Assembly: GCA_051861205.1 (NCBI GenBank)
Contig: JBHYDC010000008.1
Location: 1-64,000 of the forward strand
Source: JBHYDC01 sp051861205
GTDB taxonomy: Bacteria; Pseudomonadota; Alphaproteobacteria; Rhizobiales; Pleomorphomonadaceae
Direction: 5' to 3'
DNA: 64,000 nucleotides
This document shows positions 43,937-52,555 of this stretch, in pieces. The first letter of the stretch is position 1; the number at the start of each line of letters is the position of its first letter. A program made the position numbers and the translations under genes. Under the pieces are notes generated by a model. The model did not search any database, was not told the DNA's origin, and saw only the letters and a program-made list of their open reading frames with translations.

Positions 43937-43939
43937 GCC

Positions 43940-44746
43940 ATGTGGGGCATCGTTCCGGCGGCGGGGCGCGGCAGCCGCATTCAGCCGCTGGCGTTTTCCA
44001 AGGAATTGCTGCCAGTGGGAAGCCGGATGACGGCGGGTGTGGAGCGGCCCTCCGCCGTGAGCGAGTACCTTGTGGAACGCATGATCGCGGGCGGGGCGGA
44101 CAAGATCTGCTTCGTGATCGCGCCGGGGAAATCCGACATTCTGGAGTATTACGGCGGCGCTTACGGCGATGCCTCGACCGTTTATGTGGTGCAGCCGCGC
44201 CCGGCGGGGCTGTGCGACGCGATCTTTCAGGCGGCGCCCCTGATCGGCGACGACGAGCCGGTGCTGGTGGGCCTGCCCGACACGGTGTGGATGCCGCTGA
44301 CGGGGTTCAGCGCCCTGCCGCCGGATGCGCTGTCGTTCCTGCTGTTTCCCGTGGAGCACCCGGAGGTGTTCGACGCTGTGGTGACGGACGGCGCGGGCCG
44401 CGTGCTTGAAATTCAGGTGAAGACGGAGCGGCCGGCGACCCCTTGGATATGGGGCGGGTTCAAAATGCCCGGCCGTGTGCTGCACGACCTTCGCCAGCTT
44501 TGGCTGGAGCGGGGGCGGAGCGACGAATACATCGGCACGCTGGTGAACGCCTATCTGGCGGCGGGCGGCGAAGCGTGGGGGGTGAAAGCAGGCACGGCCT
44601 ATGTGGATGTGGGGACGCTGAACGGATACCGCGCGGCGATGACGCTGCTGGGCGGCGCGCAAGAGGACGGCGCGGGGGCGCGGCTGGGGTGGCCGGGGGG
44701 CCGGGGCGCGGCAGGACTGCACCCACCAAACGGAGCGAGGCCTTGA
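43940..44746 (+). CDS. Sugar nucleotidyltransferase
   Basis: A protein of 268 residues of the NTP-transferase (glucose-1-phosphate thymidylyl/uridylyltransferase) family. The nucleotide-binding loop is IVPAAGRGSRIQPLAFSKEL, then LPVGSR. Later blocks LVGLPDTVWM (metal-binding Asp) and PWIWGGFKMPG follow the family pattern. It would activate a sugar phosphate as an NDP-sugar for the cluster's glycosyltransferases. The start is 3 bases after the CgeB-like stop and the stop shares a base with the next ATG. Confidence 0.85.
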   Translation: MWGIVPAAGRGSRIQPLAFSKELLPVGSRMTAGVERPSAVSEYLVERMIAGGADKICFVIAPGKSDILEYYGGAYGDASTVYVVQPRPAGLCDAIFQAAPLIGDDEPVLVGLPDTVWMPLTGFSALPPDALSFLLFPVEHPEVFDAVVTDGAGRVLEIQVKTERPATPWIWGGFKMPGRVLHDLRQLWLERGRSDEYIGTLVNAYLAAGGEAWGVKAGTAYVDVGTLNGYRAAMTLLGGAQEDGAGARLGWPGGRGAAGLHPPNGARP

Positions 44747-45516
44747 TGACGGCGATCCCGGCACGATCGATGGACGAAATTCGCCAAGAGGCCGCGGCCC
44801 TGGGGCCGTGGTTTCACAACATCGACCTTGGCGGGTTTACAACCGCGCCCGACCATTTCCTGGGGGATTACCCCTCGGTGAAATGGCGGACGTTCGAGGC
44901 GGCGATCCCAAGGGACCTTGAAGGAAAGACCGTGCTCGATATCGGCTGCAACGGCGGGTTTTACTCGATCGAGATGAAAAAGCGCGGCGCAGCGCGGGTG
45001 CTGGGGATCGACTTCGACGAGGATTATCTGGCGCAGGCGCGGTTCGCGGCCGAGGTGTCGGGGCAGGACATCGAGTTTGCCAAGCTGTCGGTCTATGACG
45101 TGAGCGCGCTGCAGGAGCGCTTCGACATCGTGCTGTTCATGGGCGTGCTTTACCACCTGCGGCACCCGCTTTTGGCCCTGGACCTGATTGCCGCGCATGT
45201 GGCGGGCGATCTGCTCTTGTTCCAGACGATGCAGCGCGGGGCGGGCGAGCTGGAGGAGGTGGCGGAGGATTATCCGTTCACCGCGACCTGGCCCTTCGAG
45301 CGGCCGGGATATCCGAGGCTCCATTTCGTGGAAAAGAGCTATTCGAACGACCCGACCAATTGGTGGGTGCCGAATAGGGCGTGCTCGGAGGCGATGCTGC
45401 GGAGCGCGGGGTTCGAGATCGTCGGCCATCCGGAAGAGGAGGTCTATGTGGCGCGGCTGGCGGGGGCGGTGGACCCGGATGCAGCGGTGTATCCGGCAAA
45501 AGGGACGGCGCGATGA
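44746..45516 (+). CDS. SAM-dependent methyltransferase, TIGR04290/Rta_06860-like
   Basis: A protein of 256 residues. SAM-binding motif I is VLDIGCNGGFYSIEM (about 63-77), motif II VLGIDFDEDYL, and post-motif block DIVLFMGVLYHLRHPLLAL. The N-terminal HNIDLGGFTTAPDHFLGDYP wording and C-terminal NDPTNWWVPNRACSEAMLRSAGF-type block (key: NWWVPN) resemble a family I recall as TIGR04290, defined by a conserved gene neighbourhood of unknown function. It also resembles tRNA uridine modifiers such as CmoB. In this operon it should methylate a sugar or cyclitol. Confidence 0.8.
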   Translation: MTAIPARSMDEIRQEAAALGPWFHNIDLGGFTTAPDHFLGDYPSVKWRTFEAAIPRDLEGKTVLDIGCNGGFYSIEMKKRGAARVLGIDFDEDYLAQARFAAEVSGQDIEFAKLSVYDVSALQERFDIVLFMGVLYHLRHPLLALDLIAAHVAGDLLLFQTMQRGAGELEEVAEDYPFTATWPFERPGYPRLHFVEKSYSNDPTNWWVPNRACSEAMLRSAGFEIVGHPEEEVYVARLAGAVDPDAAVYPAKGTAR

Positions 45517-46436
45517 TTGAAGCGGCGATGATCTGGAACGAGCCGAACAACAAGTCGCATTGGGATCCGGAGATCGATCCGGACTGGTCGCTGTTCGCCG
45601 ATATGGCGCGGCGGGCCGGCCGGGCGATCGGCGAGGCGCGGCCGGGGCTGACGCGGGTGCTGGGCGGGATATCGCCGATCGATCCGACCTTCGTCGACAA
45701 CCTGGCCGGACAGGGCGTGCTGGATCAGGTGGACGCGGTGGCGGTGCATGGGTTTCCGCTGGATTGGAACCTGTGGCAGATCCACGAATGGCCGGCGAAG
45801 ATCGATGAGATCAGGCCGGCAGCGGCGGGCAAGCCGGTTTGGGTGAGCGAGGTGGGCGTTTCGACTTTCGGGGCGGACGAGGTGCAGGTGTTCGGGCTGA
45901 ACCGCACGGCGGCGCTTCTGAAAGGTAAGGCGCCGCGCATTCACTGGTATTCGCTCTATGATCTGCCGAAAGCCTGGGGCGCGACGACGCGGCACCGGGA
46001 GGCGGAGGGGTCTTCCTACTACCGGCATTTCGCGATGGGGCTGATCCGCGAGGACGGGAGCGCGAAGCCCGCGCTGGAGCATTTCGGCGACCATACGCCC
46101 GAGGTGGGGCTGTGCCAGTGGTTCCATTATCAGGACCCGAGGCTGGATGACGCCGTGGCTTGGATGAAGCGGCTGGGGGTGACGTATCTGCGCACCGGAC
46201 TTTCCTGGGCGGACAGCTATCGGCCGAATGCGCTTTCCTGGTTCGACCGGCAAATGGATGCGCTGGGCGATTTCGACGTGACGGTGACGTTCTGCTTCAC
46301 GCCGGAGCATCGCGGGATTGCGCCGCATCACACGTCGGCGCCGCTGGATCCGCGCGAGTTCGCCGATTTTTGCGGGGCGATGGTGGAGCGGTATGCCGGG
46401 CGCGTGGGAGTGAGCCGGGCGGCGGAGGTGGCATGA
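45513..46436 (+). CDS. GH-A-like glycosidase-fold protein with apparently permuted barrel
   Basis: A protein of 307 residues. It opens at once with IWNEPNNKSHWD, the Asn-Glu acid/base motif that closes strand 4 of clan GH-A barrels (as in GH39 xylosidases), and has WVSEVGVSTFG near 110, fitting the nucleophile Glu of strand 7. After about residue 200 come segments that in normal enzymes precede the NEP motif: LGVTYLRTGLSWADSYRP, then VTVTFCFTPEHRG and FADFCGAMVERYAG. The order is therefore strands 4-8 followed by 1-3. Start is fixed by an ATGA overlap. It may hydrolyse, transfer or just bind the operon's glycan. Confidence 0.72.
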   Translation: MIEAAMIWNEPNNKSHWDPEIDPDWSLFADMARRAGRAIGEARPGLTRVLGGISPIDPTFVDNLAGQGVLDQVDAVAVHGFPLDWNLWQIHEWPAKIDEIRPAAAGKPVWVSEVGVSTFGADEVQVFGLNRTAALLKGKAPRIHWYSLYDLPKAWGATTRHREAEGSSYYRHFAMGLIREDGSAKPALEHFGDHTPEVGLCQWFHYQDPRLDDAVAWMKRLGVTYLRTGLSWADSYRPNALSWFDRQMDALGDFDVTVTFCFTPEHRGIAPHHTSAPLDPREFADFCGAMVERYAGRVGVSRAAEVA

Positions 46437-46437
46437 C

Positions 46438-47247
46438 ATGGAGGGGTGCGGATTTCTGGACGCACTGGCGGACCCAGCGCGCGGGATGATAACCGGGCCC
46501 GTGGCCGTGGTGGTGGCGCATCCCGATGATGAGACGATCGGGGTTGGCGGGCAGCTTGCCCGCTTTTCGGATGTGACGATCGTGCATGTGACGGACGGTG
46601 CGCCGGCCGATATGCTGGACGCGCGGACGCTGGGTTTCATGACACGGGCGGCCTACGCGCGGGCGCGGCGCGAGGAACTGATGGCTGCGATGGCGGTGCT
46701 GGGCATCGGCGCAGAGCGGCTGGTGGCGCTAGATTTGGTCGACAAAACGGCCATGAACCATTTGGCGGATGTGGCGCGGCGGCTTGGCGCGGTGTTCAGG
46801 GAACGGGGTATCCGGACCGTACTGACCCACGTTTACGAGGGTGGCCACCCCGACCACGACGCAACCGCCTTTGCCGTGCAGGCTGCGGCCTCGCGAATGG
46901 ATCCGCCGGTGGCGGTGATCGAGATGCCCTACTACCGCCTGGGGTTTGCGACGATGAGGACGCAGTGTTTAGGCGTCACGCGAGGCCGGCACACGCGCAC
47001 CGTGCGGCTGAAGGACGAAGCGCTGGCGGTGAAGCTGCAAAGTTTGGCCGCCCATCGCAGCCAGAGGCGCTTCCTGAGCGCATTCGACCCGCAGCTTGAG
47101 ATCTTTCGGCTAGCAGGAGCGACCGATTTCACGAGGCCGCCAAACAAAGGGCGGATTCTCTACGAGCGATGGGGCTGGGGCATAACGGCAAAGGATTTCG
47201 CCAAGCGGGTGGCCGCGGCCGGCGTGGAGTTGAGGACATGGCCCTGA
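46438..47247 (+). CDS. PIG-L/LmbE-family deacetylase
   Basis: A protein of 269 residues with zinc ligands AHPDDE (about 28-33) and the later GGHPDHDA (about 137-144), the family's signature. Members de-N-acetylate GlcNAc-inositol (PIG-L, MshB) and related sugars. It comes 1 base after the preceding stop and overlaps the next gene by 10 bases. Together with Ino1 and a GT4 enzyme it gives the set used in mycothiol-type GlcN-inositol synthesis, though no cysteine ligase is present in the window. Confidence 0.88.
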   Translation: MEGCGFLDALADPARGMITGPVAVVVAHPDDETIGVGGQLARFSDVTIVHVTDGAPADMLDARTLGFMTRAAYARARREELMAAMAVLGIGAERLVALDLVDKTAMNHLADVARRLGAVFRERGIRTVLTHVYEGGHPDHDATAFAVQAAASRMDPPVAVIEMPYYRLGFATMRTQCLGVTRGRHTRTVRLKDEALAVKLQSLAAHRSQRRFLSAFDPQLEIFRLAGATDFTRPPNKGRILYERWGWGITAKDFAKRVAAAGVELRTWP

Positions 47248-48284
47248 CCGTGTTGCAGGTTGCCTACCCGCTGGCCCCCGTGGGGCCGGACGTGGTGGGC
47301 GGCGCCGAACAGGTGCTGAGCACGCTGGACCGGGCGTTGACGGCGGCGGGGCATACCTCGATCGTGGTGGCGCAGGAAGGCTCCGACGTGGCGGGAACGC
47401 TTGTGCCGGTGCCGGCGGAGCGCGGTCCTTTCACCCAGGAAACCAGGGTGCGAGCCTGGGGCGCACACCGGCTGGCGATCGCGCGGGCGTTGGAGCGCTA
47501 CCCGGTTGATGTGGTGCATTTGCACGGGCACGACTTCACGGATTATTGGCCCGAAGACGTGCCGACGCTGGTGACGCTGCATCTGCCGCCCGAGTGGTAT
47601 CCGCCCGGGGCCTGGGTGGAGCGGCGCACGGTGTTTCTCCATCCGGTTTCAAAAACGCAGGCAAAGGCGTGTCCGCCGGGGGTGAAGCTGCTCGACCCCG
47701 TGCCGAACGGCGTGCCTGTGGCGGAGCTGACGGCCCGGCACGCCAAGCGCACATTCGCGCTGAACATGGGGCGGATCTGCCCGGAAAAGGGCGTGCATCT
47801 GGCGATCGCCGCCGCCAAAGAGGCCCGCTCGCCGCTTCTGGTGGCGGGCAAGACATACCCTTATGCGGCGCACCAAAGCTATTTTGCAAGGGAAGTGCGA
47901 CCCGCACTGGACGGGATGCGGCGCTTCATCGGGCCCCTGGATTTCAGGCGGAAGCGGCGCTTCATGACGGCGGCGCGCTGCCTGCTGGTGCCGAGCCTTG
48001 CGGCCGAGACGAGTTCCCTGGTGGCGATGGAAGCGATGGCCTGCGGAACGCCCGTGATCGCGTTCCGGGCGGGCGCGCTGGCGGAAATTGTGGAGCATGG
48101 CCGGACGGGGTTTCTGGTGAGCGATGCCAAGGAGATGGCGGCGGCGATTGATGTGATCGACGTGATCGACCCTGAGGACTGCCGGGCGGTGGCGCGGCAG
48201 CGCTTTTCCATGGCGGCGATGGTGGCGGGAATGATGGACCATTACCGCATGGTGATGATGATGGCCGCGCTGGTGGACCTGTGA
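47238..48284 (+). CDS. Family 4 glycosyltransferase
   Basis: A protein of 348 residues with the GT4 GT-B layout. The N-terminal loop is VGPDVVGGAEQVLS (acceptor side); the C-terminal part has NMGRICPEKGVHLAI and the donor-binding ETSSLVAMEAMACGTPVIAF-type block (key E-x7-E: ETSSLVAMEAMACG). A run of Met (MVMMMAA) closes it. The family includes MshA. The ATG at 47238 lies inside the PIG-L frame (10-base overlap) and the stop overlaps the next GTG. Confidence 0.88.
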   Translation: MALTVLQVAYPLAPVGPDVVGGAEQVLSTLDRALTAAGHTSIVVAQEGSDVAGTLVPVPAERGPFTQETRVRAWGAHRLAIARALERYPVDVVHLHGHDFTDYWPEDVPTLVTLHLPPEWYPPGAWVERRTVFLHPVSKTQAKACPPGVKLLDPVPNGVPVAELTARHAKRTFALNMGRICPEKGVHLAIAAAKEARSPLLVAGKTYPYAAHQSYFAREVRPALDGMRRFIGPLDFRRKRRFMTAARCLLVPSLAAETSSLVAMEAMACGTPVIAFRAGALAEIVEHGRTGFLVSDAKEMAAAIDVIDVIDPEDCRAVARQRFSMAAMVAGMMDHYRMVMMMAALVDL

Positions 48285-49285
48285 CCGATGGTCTGAAAAC
48301 GCGCGTGATCGAGGACGATGCCGGTCTTAGGGCGATCGAACCGGAGTGGCGGGCGTTGTGGGAGAGATGCCCAGCGGCGACGGCGTTTCAAAGCCCGGAT
48401 TGGCTGATGCCGTGGTGGCACGCCTTCAGACCTGGCCGGCTGCGCACACTGGCCGTTTTTGTCGGCGACCGCTTGGCGGGGCTGGCGCCGATCTATCTGG
48501 AAACGGGCGCGCTGGGGCGGCGGCTGTTGCCCCTTGGCATATCGATCAGCGATCGGACGGACGTGTTGGTGGATCCGGCGATGCCGGATGCCGGGGCGGC
48601 GCTGGTGCGCGCGGCGGAGGCATGGGACGACTGGGACGAGTGGGTGTTCGAAGAACTTACCGACGAGGCGATGGCGCGCACCCTGCCCTGCCCGGCTTCC
48701 TGCCGCGTGATCGACGAGACGCAGTCGGCGCAGCCGGGGTTGTCGCTTGAAGGGGAGCGGGACGATATCGGGCTGCCGAAAACCATACCGGCGAAACGGC
48801 GAAGGACCGTGCGGCGGGGAATTCGGACGGCGGAGCAGATGGGCGGATGGCGGGTGGAGCAGGTGTACGGCAACGCGGACGCGTTTCTGGATATTCTGCA
48901 CCGGGTGCATGCCGCGCGCTGGCAAGCGCGAGGCGAGCCGGGCGTATTGGCCGACGACCGCGTGAACGCCTTCCACGGCGAGAGCTTGCCGAAGCTGCTG
49001 GCGAGGCGGCAGGCCATGGCCATGCATATGGCGATCGGCGGCCAGCCGGCTTGCGCCTTCTACGGACTGCGCTGGGGAGACGTGCTGGCCGCCTATGTCG
49101 TGGGCTTCGACCCGCGCTTTGCGGCGGCAAGCCCGGGCGTGATTTTGATGGGGCGGACGATGGCCGAAGGGATCGAAGAGGGCGCCGCGCGGTTTGAGTT
49201 TCTGCGGGGCCGGGAGGCGCATAAGTATCTCTGGGGCGCGAGCGACCGCTGGACGATCCGCCGGTCGTTCCGGAGGAAACGGTGA
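48281..49285 (+). CDS. CelD/BcsL-type GNAT acetyltransferase
   Basis: A protein of 334 residues from a GTG at 48281 overlapping the previous stop. Typical blocks of the CelD/FemAB-like GNAT group are FQSPDWLMPWWHAF (about 38-51), AKRRRTVRRGIRTAE (about 168-182) and a late FEFLRGREAHKYLWG. Such enzymes transfer acyl groups in polysaccharide synthesis. In this operon it could N- or O-acylate the amine exposed by the PIG-L enzyme; that is inference. Confidence 0.82.
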   Translation: MTDGLKTRVIEDDAGLRAIEPEWRALWERCPAATAFQSPDWLMPWWHAFRPGRLRTLAVFVGDRLAGLAPIYLETGALGRRLLPLGISISDRTDVLVDPAMPDAGAALVRAAEAWDDWDEWVFEELTDEAMARTLPCPASCRVIDETQSAQPGLSLEGERDDIGLPKTIPAKRRRTVRRGIRTAEQMGGWRVEQVYGNADAFLDILHRVHAARWQARGEPGVLADDRVNAFHGESLPKLLARRQAMAMHMAIGGQPACAFYGLRWGDVLAAYVVGFDPRFAAASPGVILMGRTMAEGIEEGAARFEFLRGREAHKYLWGASDRWTIRRSFRRKR

Positions 49286-50178
49286 CGATGACAAGAGAGG
49301 CGGGGGAGATCCTGGCGCGCTATCTCGCCGGGTCAGGATCGCCGGCGATGACCTTGACGGCGCTGCTGATCGAGGCCGAGCGGCCGCACGAGGTGGCGGA
49401 ACTGCTTGATCTGGCGATGGACGGCGTTCCGGGCGATAGCCCGGAACAAATGCGGCTTGACCGGCTGGCGGCGCTGCATGCCGCGCATCCCCAAGCGTAT
49501 GGCCGAATCCGGGGCGTGCTGGCGGCCGTGCGCCATGATGCGGGCGGCTTGGATCCAGGGGCCGCGGTGGCGCGCATCGCAGCCATGTTCGATGCGGCGG
49601 CGGCGGTGTCGCCCGAGGCGAGCGTGGCGCTCTATTCGCTGGGGGATGCGGAGCAACTGGCCGCCGCGACAGCCGAGGTGGTGGCGCGGATGCGGGCGTG
49701 GGGGCCGGTGATGCCGGGGCACAGCCTGCTCGACATCGGCTGCGGCATCGGCCGCTTCGAGGAGGCGATCGCGGGGGAAGTGAAGGCTGCGGTGGGGATC
49801 GACGTGTCCGAGCGGATGATCGCGGAGGCGCGGGCGCGCTGCGCGGGGCGGGCAAATGTGAGCTTTCACTTGGGATCGGGGCACGCGCTGGTCATGTTCG
49901 CGGACGCGAGCTTCGAGGGGGTGTTCGCGGTGGATAGCTTTCCTTATCTCGTTCAAGCGGGCGGAGATTTGGCTGAACGCGCAATCAGCGAAGCGGCGCG
50001 GGTGCTGCGGCCGGGCGGCGAACTCTTGATCCTCAACTATTCCTACCGGGACGATCTGGACGCCGATCGGCAGGACGTAGCCCGGCACGGCGCGGCGGCG
50101 GGGCTGACGGTGGAGCGCGCGGGCGGCGGCGGTTTTGCGATCTGGAACGGATCGGCCTTTTTGCTCAGAAAGGACTGA
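49282..50178 (+). CDS. SAM-dependent methyltransferase, last gene of glycan operon
   Basis: A protein of 298 residues from a GTG at 49282 (GTGA overlap), with GGAGGAAAC upstream. The first 130 residues are helical with no clear family. Then comes a class I methyltransferase core: LLDIGCGIGRFEEAI (motif I, about 151-165), VGIDVSERMIAEARARC and FAVDSFPYLVQAGG. It ends the nine-gene operon and converges with the reductase gene, 4 bases away. Substrate unknown. Confidence 0.82.
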   Translation: MTMTREAGEILARYLAGSGSPAMTLTALLIEAERPHEVAELLDLAMDGVPGDSPEQMRLDRLAALHAAHPQAYGRIRGVLAAVRHDAGGLDPGAAVARIAAMFDAAAAVSPEASVALYSLGDAEQLAAATAEVVARMRAWGPVMPGHSLLDIGCGIGRFEEAIAGEVKAAVGIDVSERMIAEARARCAGRANVSFHLGSGHALVMFADASFEGVFAVDSFPYLVQAGGDLAERAISEAARVLRPGGELLILNYSYRDDLDADRQDVARHGAAAGLTVERAGGGGFAIWNGSAFLLRKD

Positions 50179-50182
50179 AGTC

Positions 50183-50707
50183 CTAGGGCGCATCCGCCGC
50201 GCGGCCGAAGACAAGCTTGGCGAAGGGACCGACCGACGCAGCTTCGATGAGGCGAAGGGTTTGCGGCACGCTGGTGCCGGGAAAGAGCGGAATGCCGTCG
50301 CCGAGGATTTCCGGGACGATGTAGATCTCCAACCGCTCGATGGCGCCGGCGTCGAGAAACGCCTGCTGAAGACGGCCGCCGCCGAGGATCCAGATATCGC
50401 CGGGGCCCGGATGCGCGGCGAGATGCGCGACGAGGGCCGGAACGCCCGCCGTCCAGGCTTCGGTATCCGGCGGCGGGCTCGCCGGGGGATGCGAGGTGAC
50501 GACGATCGACCGCTTGCCGGCATAGGGCCATTCGGAATGGCCAAGCACGGCCTCATAGGTGAGGCGGCCCATGACGACGGTGCCGATCTCCCGAACGAAC
50601 GCGTCATAGCCTGCATCGTCCGGAGGATAACGCTCAAGAAAAGCGAAACTCCCGTCCGGCGCGGCGATGAAACCGTCGAGCGATGAGGCGATGTAGCCGC
50701 GGATCAT
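50183..50707 (-). CDS. DHFR/RibD-like reductase
   Basis: A protein of 174 residues from the ATG at 50707, preceded by GGGAG; the frame runs to 50740. It has the dihydrofolate-reductase-like pattern IASSLDGFIAAPDGS, VVMGRLTYEAVLGHSEWPY and IWILGGGRLQQAFLDAG, the last being the NADPH-binding GGG loop. This group (RibD C-terminal, YwjB) is common and its substrates are mostly unknown. Confidence 0.85.
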   Translation of the reverse strand: MIRGYIASSLDGFIAAPDGSFAFLERYPPDDAGYDAFVREIGTVVMGRLTYEAVLGHSEWPYAGKRSIVVTSHPPASPPPDTEAWTAGVPALVAHLAAHPGPGDIWILGGGRLQQAFLDAGAIERLEIYIVPEILGDGIPLFPGTSVPQTLRLIEAASVGPFAKLVFGRAADAP

Positions 50708-50770
50708 GGGCGGGTCTCCCTCTCTAAACTCACCGATCATGCCCCAGGATTGTGACGGGACATGTCAGGA

Positions 50771-51586
50771 TCAGCCGCTTTTCTCCTCGTGGCGGCGGAG
50801 GCGTTTTTCGAGGCCTCGGACGGCGAGGGAGAGGGAGATGGTCATCAGGAGGTAGATGTAGGCGACGATGCTGTAGGTCTCAAAAAAGAGGAAGGTGCCG
50901 GAGGAATAGACCTTGCCGAGCTGGGTTACGTCTTGCACGCCGAGGACGGAGACGAGGGAGGAGTCTTTGATCATCGAGATGAAGTCGTTGCCGAGCGGGG
51001 GCAGGACGGTGCGCAGGGCCTGGGGGAAGGTAACGAGGCGGAAAACCTGGAGGCGGGTGAGGCCGAGGGATTTGGCGGCTTCGATCTGGCCTCGGTCCAC
51101 GGCTTGAATGCCCGCGCGAAAGATTTCCGACAGGAAAGCCGAGTAGGCGATGATGAGCGCGACGACGGCGCGCCAGAGGAGGTCGAAATCGCGGACGGTG
51201 GCGGGGGCGATGAGACCGAGGGATTGGAGCGGCGCGGTCAGGCCGTTCCAGAGCCAGATGACGCCGGGGGCGGCGACGAAGGCCATGTAGAACAAGAGCA
51301 CGAGCATGGGAATGCCGCGCACGATCTCGACGTAGAAAGTGACGGTTTCGCGTAGCCAGCGGCGGCGCGAGAGCGTGGCGGAGGCGAGTGCGAGGCCGAG
51401 GATGCAGGCGATCGAATAGGCGATCGCGGTCACGTAGAGCGTGACGAGGACGCCTTTGGAGACGGCGTTGAAGATGGCGCCGTATTGCTCGCTGGAAAAA
51501 ATGGCAAGCGCGAAGGCGACGGCGAGCAAGGCCGCCGCGACGAGCCAATAGGGAACGTCGCGGCCGGCGGGTGCGGTTGATTTCAC
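50771..51586 (-). CDS. Polar amino acid ABC permease, HisM/GlnP-type
   Basis: A protein of 271 residues from a GTG at 51586, just 2 bases after the binding-protein stop; a longer frame to 51619 overlaps that gene and is less likely. It has about five membrane segments and the amino-acid permease signature FRAGIQAVDRGQIEAAKSLG followed by LTRLQVFRLVTFPQALR (EAA loop). It should work with the binding protein upstream. No ATPase or second permease adjoins it. Confidence 0.87.
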   Translation of the reverse strand: MKSTAPAGRDVPYWLVAAALLAVAFALAIFSSEQYGAIFNAVSKGVLVTLYVTAIAYSIACILGLALASATLSRRRWLRETVTFYVEIVRGIPMLVLLFYMAFVAAPGVIWLWNGLTAPLQSLGLIAPATVRDFDLLWRAVVALIIAYSAFLSEIFRAGIQAVDRGQIEAAKSLGLTRLQVFRLVTFPQALRTVLPPLGNDFISMIKDSSLVSVLGVQDVTQLGKVYSSGTFLFFETYSIVAYIYLLMTISLSLAVRGLEKRLRRHEEKSG

Positions 51587-51588
51587 CG

Positions 51589-52389
51589 TTAGTGCTGGCT
51601 CTTGTAGTCGTAGAACCACTTCTGGTTCAGCTTGTCCAAGGTGCCGTCGGCCTTCATGGAGGCGAGCGCGGCGTTGACCGGGGCGACGAGATCCGAGCCC
51701 GTCTTGAAGATGAAGCCGAACTGTTCGGTGCCGAGCGGGCCGCCGATGACCTTGAAGGTGCCGGGCGAGGCGCCGATGTAGCCGTTGGCCGAGGTTTGAT
51801 CCATCAGCACGGTGTCGACGTCGCCGCCTTTGAGCGCCTGCACGGAGGCGCCGAAGGTTTCGAACAGCTTGATGCGGGGGTTCTGCTCGTTGCCGTCGAG
51901 GACGTTGTAGACGGCGACGTAGAAGTTGGTGGTGCCGGCCTGGGCGCCGACGAGACCGTCGGTCATGGCGGCGAAGGTGGCGGCGTCGGTGAAGCGGGCT
52001 TCATCGGCACGGACCAGCATGAACTGCTCGGAGGTCATGTAGGGATCGGAGAAATCAACCTGAGCCTTGCGCTCGTCGTTGATGGTGATGCCGTCCATGC
52101 CGATGTCGAACTGACCGTCGCGCACGGCCTGGATCATGGCGTCCCACGAGGTGAGCTTCCAATCGACCTTGGCGTTGAGGCGCTTGGCGATCTCATTCAT
52201 CGCGTCATATTCCCAGCCAATGCCCTCGCCGGTGACCGGATCCGCGAAGTTGAGCGGGACGTAGGCGTTTTCGGTGACGGCAACGATGGTGCGGCCCTTC
52301 AGGTCCGGCAGTTCGGCGGCGAGCGCGGGAACGGCAAGTGACGCGGCAAGGGCGGCAGCGGCGAAGGCGACCTTCTTCAGAAAATGCAT
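51589..52389 (-). CDS. Polar amino acid ABC binding protein
   Basis: A protein of 266 residues with a Sec signal peptide ending PALAAELP (cleavage near 24). The type 3 binding fold shows ENAYVPLNFADP, then GWEYDAMNEIAKRL and FDIGMDGITINDERKAQVDFS-type wording (key DGITINDERK). Arg in the RKAQ segment is the usual alpha-carboxylate ligand region. It is first of a two-gene transporter unit. Confidence 0.88.
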   Translation of the reverse strand: MHFLKKVAFAAAALAASLAVPALAAELPDLKGRTIVAVTENAYVPLNFADPVTGEGIGWEYDAMNEIAKRLNAKVDWKLTSWDAMIQAVRDGQFDIGMDGITINDERKAQVDFSDPYMTSEQFMLVRADEARFTDAATFAAMTDGLVGAQAGTTNFYVAVYNVLDGNEQNPRIKLFETFGASVQALKGGDVDTVLMDQTSANGYIGASPGTFKVIGGPLGTEQFGFIFKTGSDLVAPVNAALASMKADGTLDKLNQKWFYDYKSQH

Positions 52390-52555
52390 GAAAACCTCTG
52401 TTTATGACACCACGGAGTATCGGCGGGCTGCGATCTTTGACGAGGCGAGCGCGGCCGCGCAAGGGGTGAGGGTGGCTGAATTGCGCGATTTTTACAGGCG
52501 CTTGCGACCGCGTGTTCTAAAAGGCGCAGGATGGAGGTTTTTTAGGCTCCGGCGA

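Noticed and set aside
42728..44764. Minus-strand frame of 678 codons opposite ino1, CgeB-like and nucleotidyltransferase genes
   Set aside because: Arg/Pro-rich composition and overlap with three well-supported genes show it is a shadow.
41733..50178. Full mycothiol pathway
   Set aside because: No MshC-type cysteine ligase is present and extra methyltransferases do not fit, so only a parallel is claimed.
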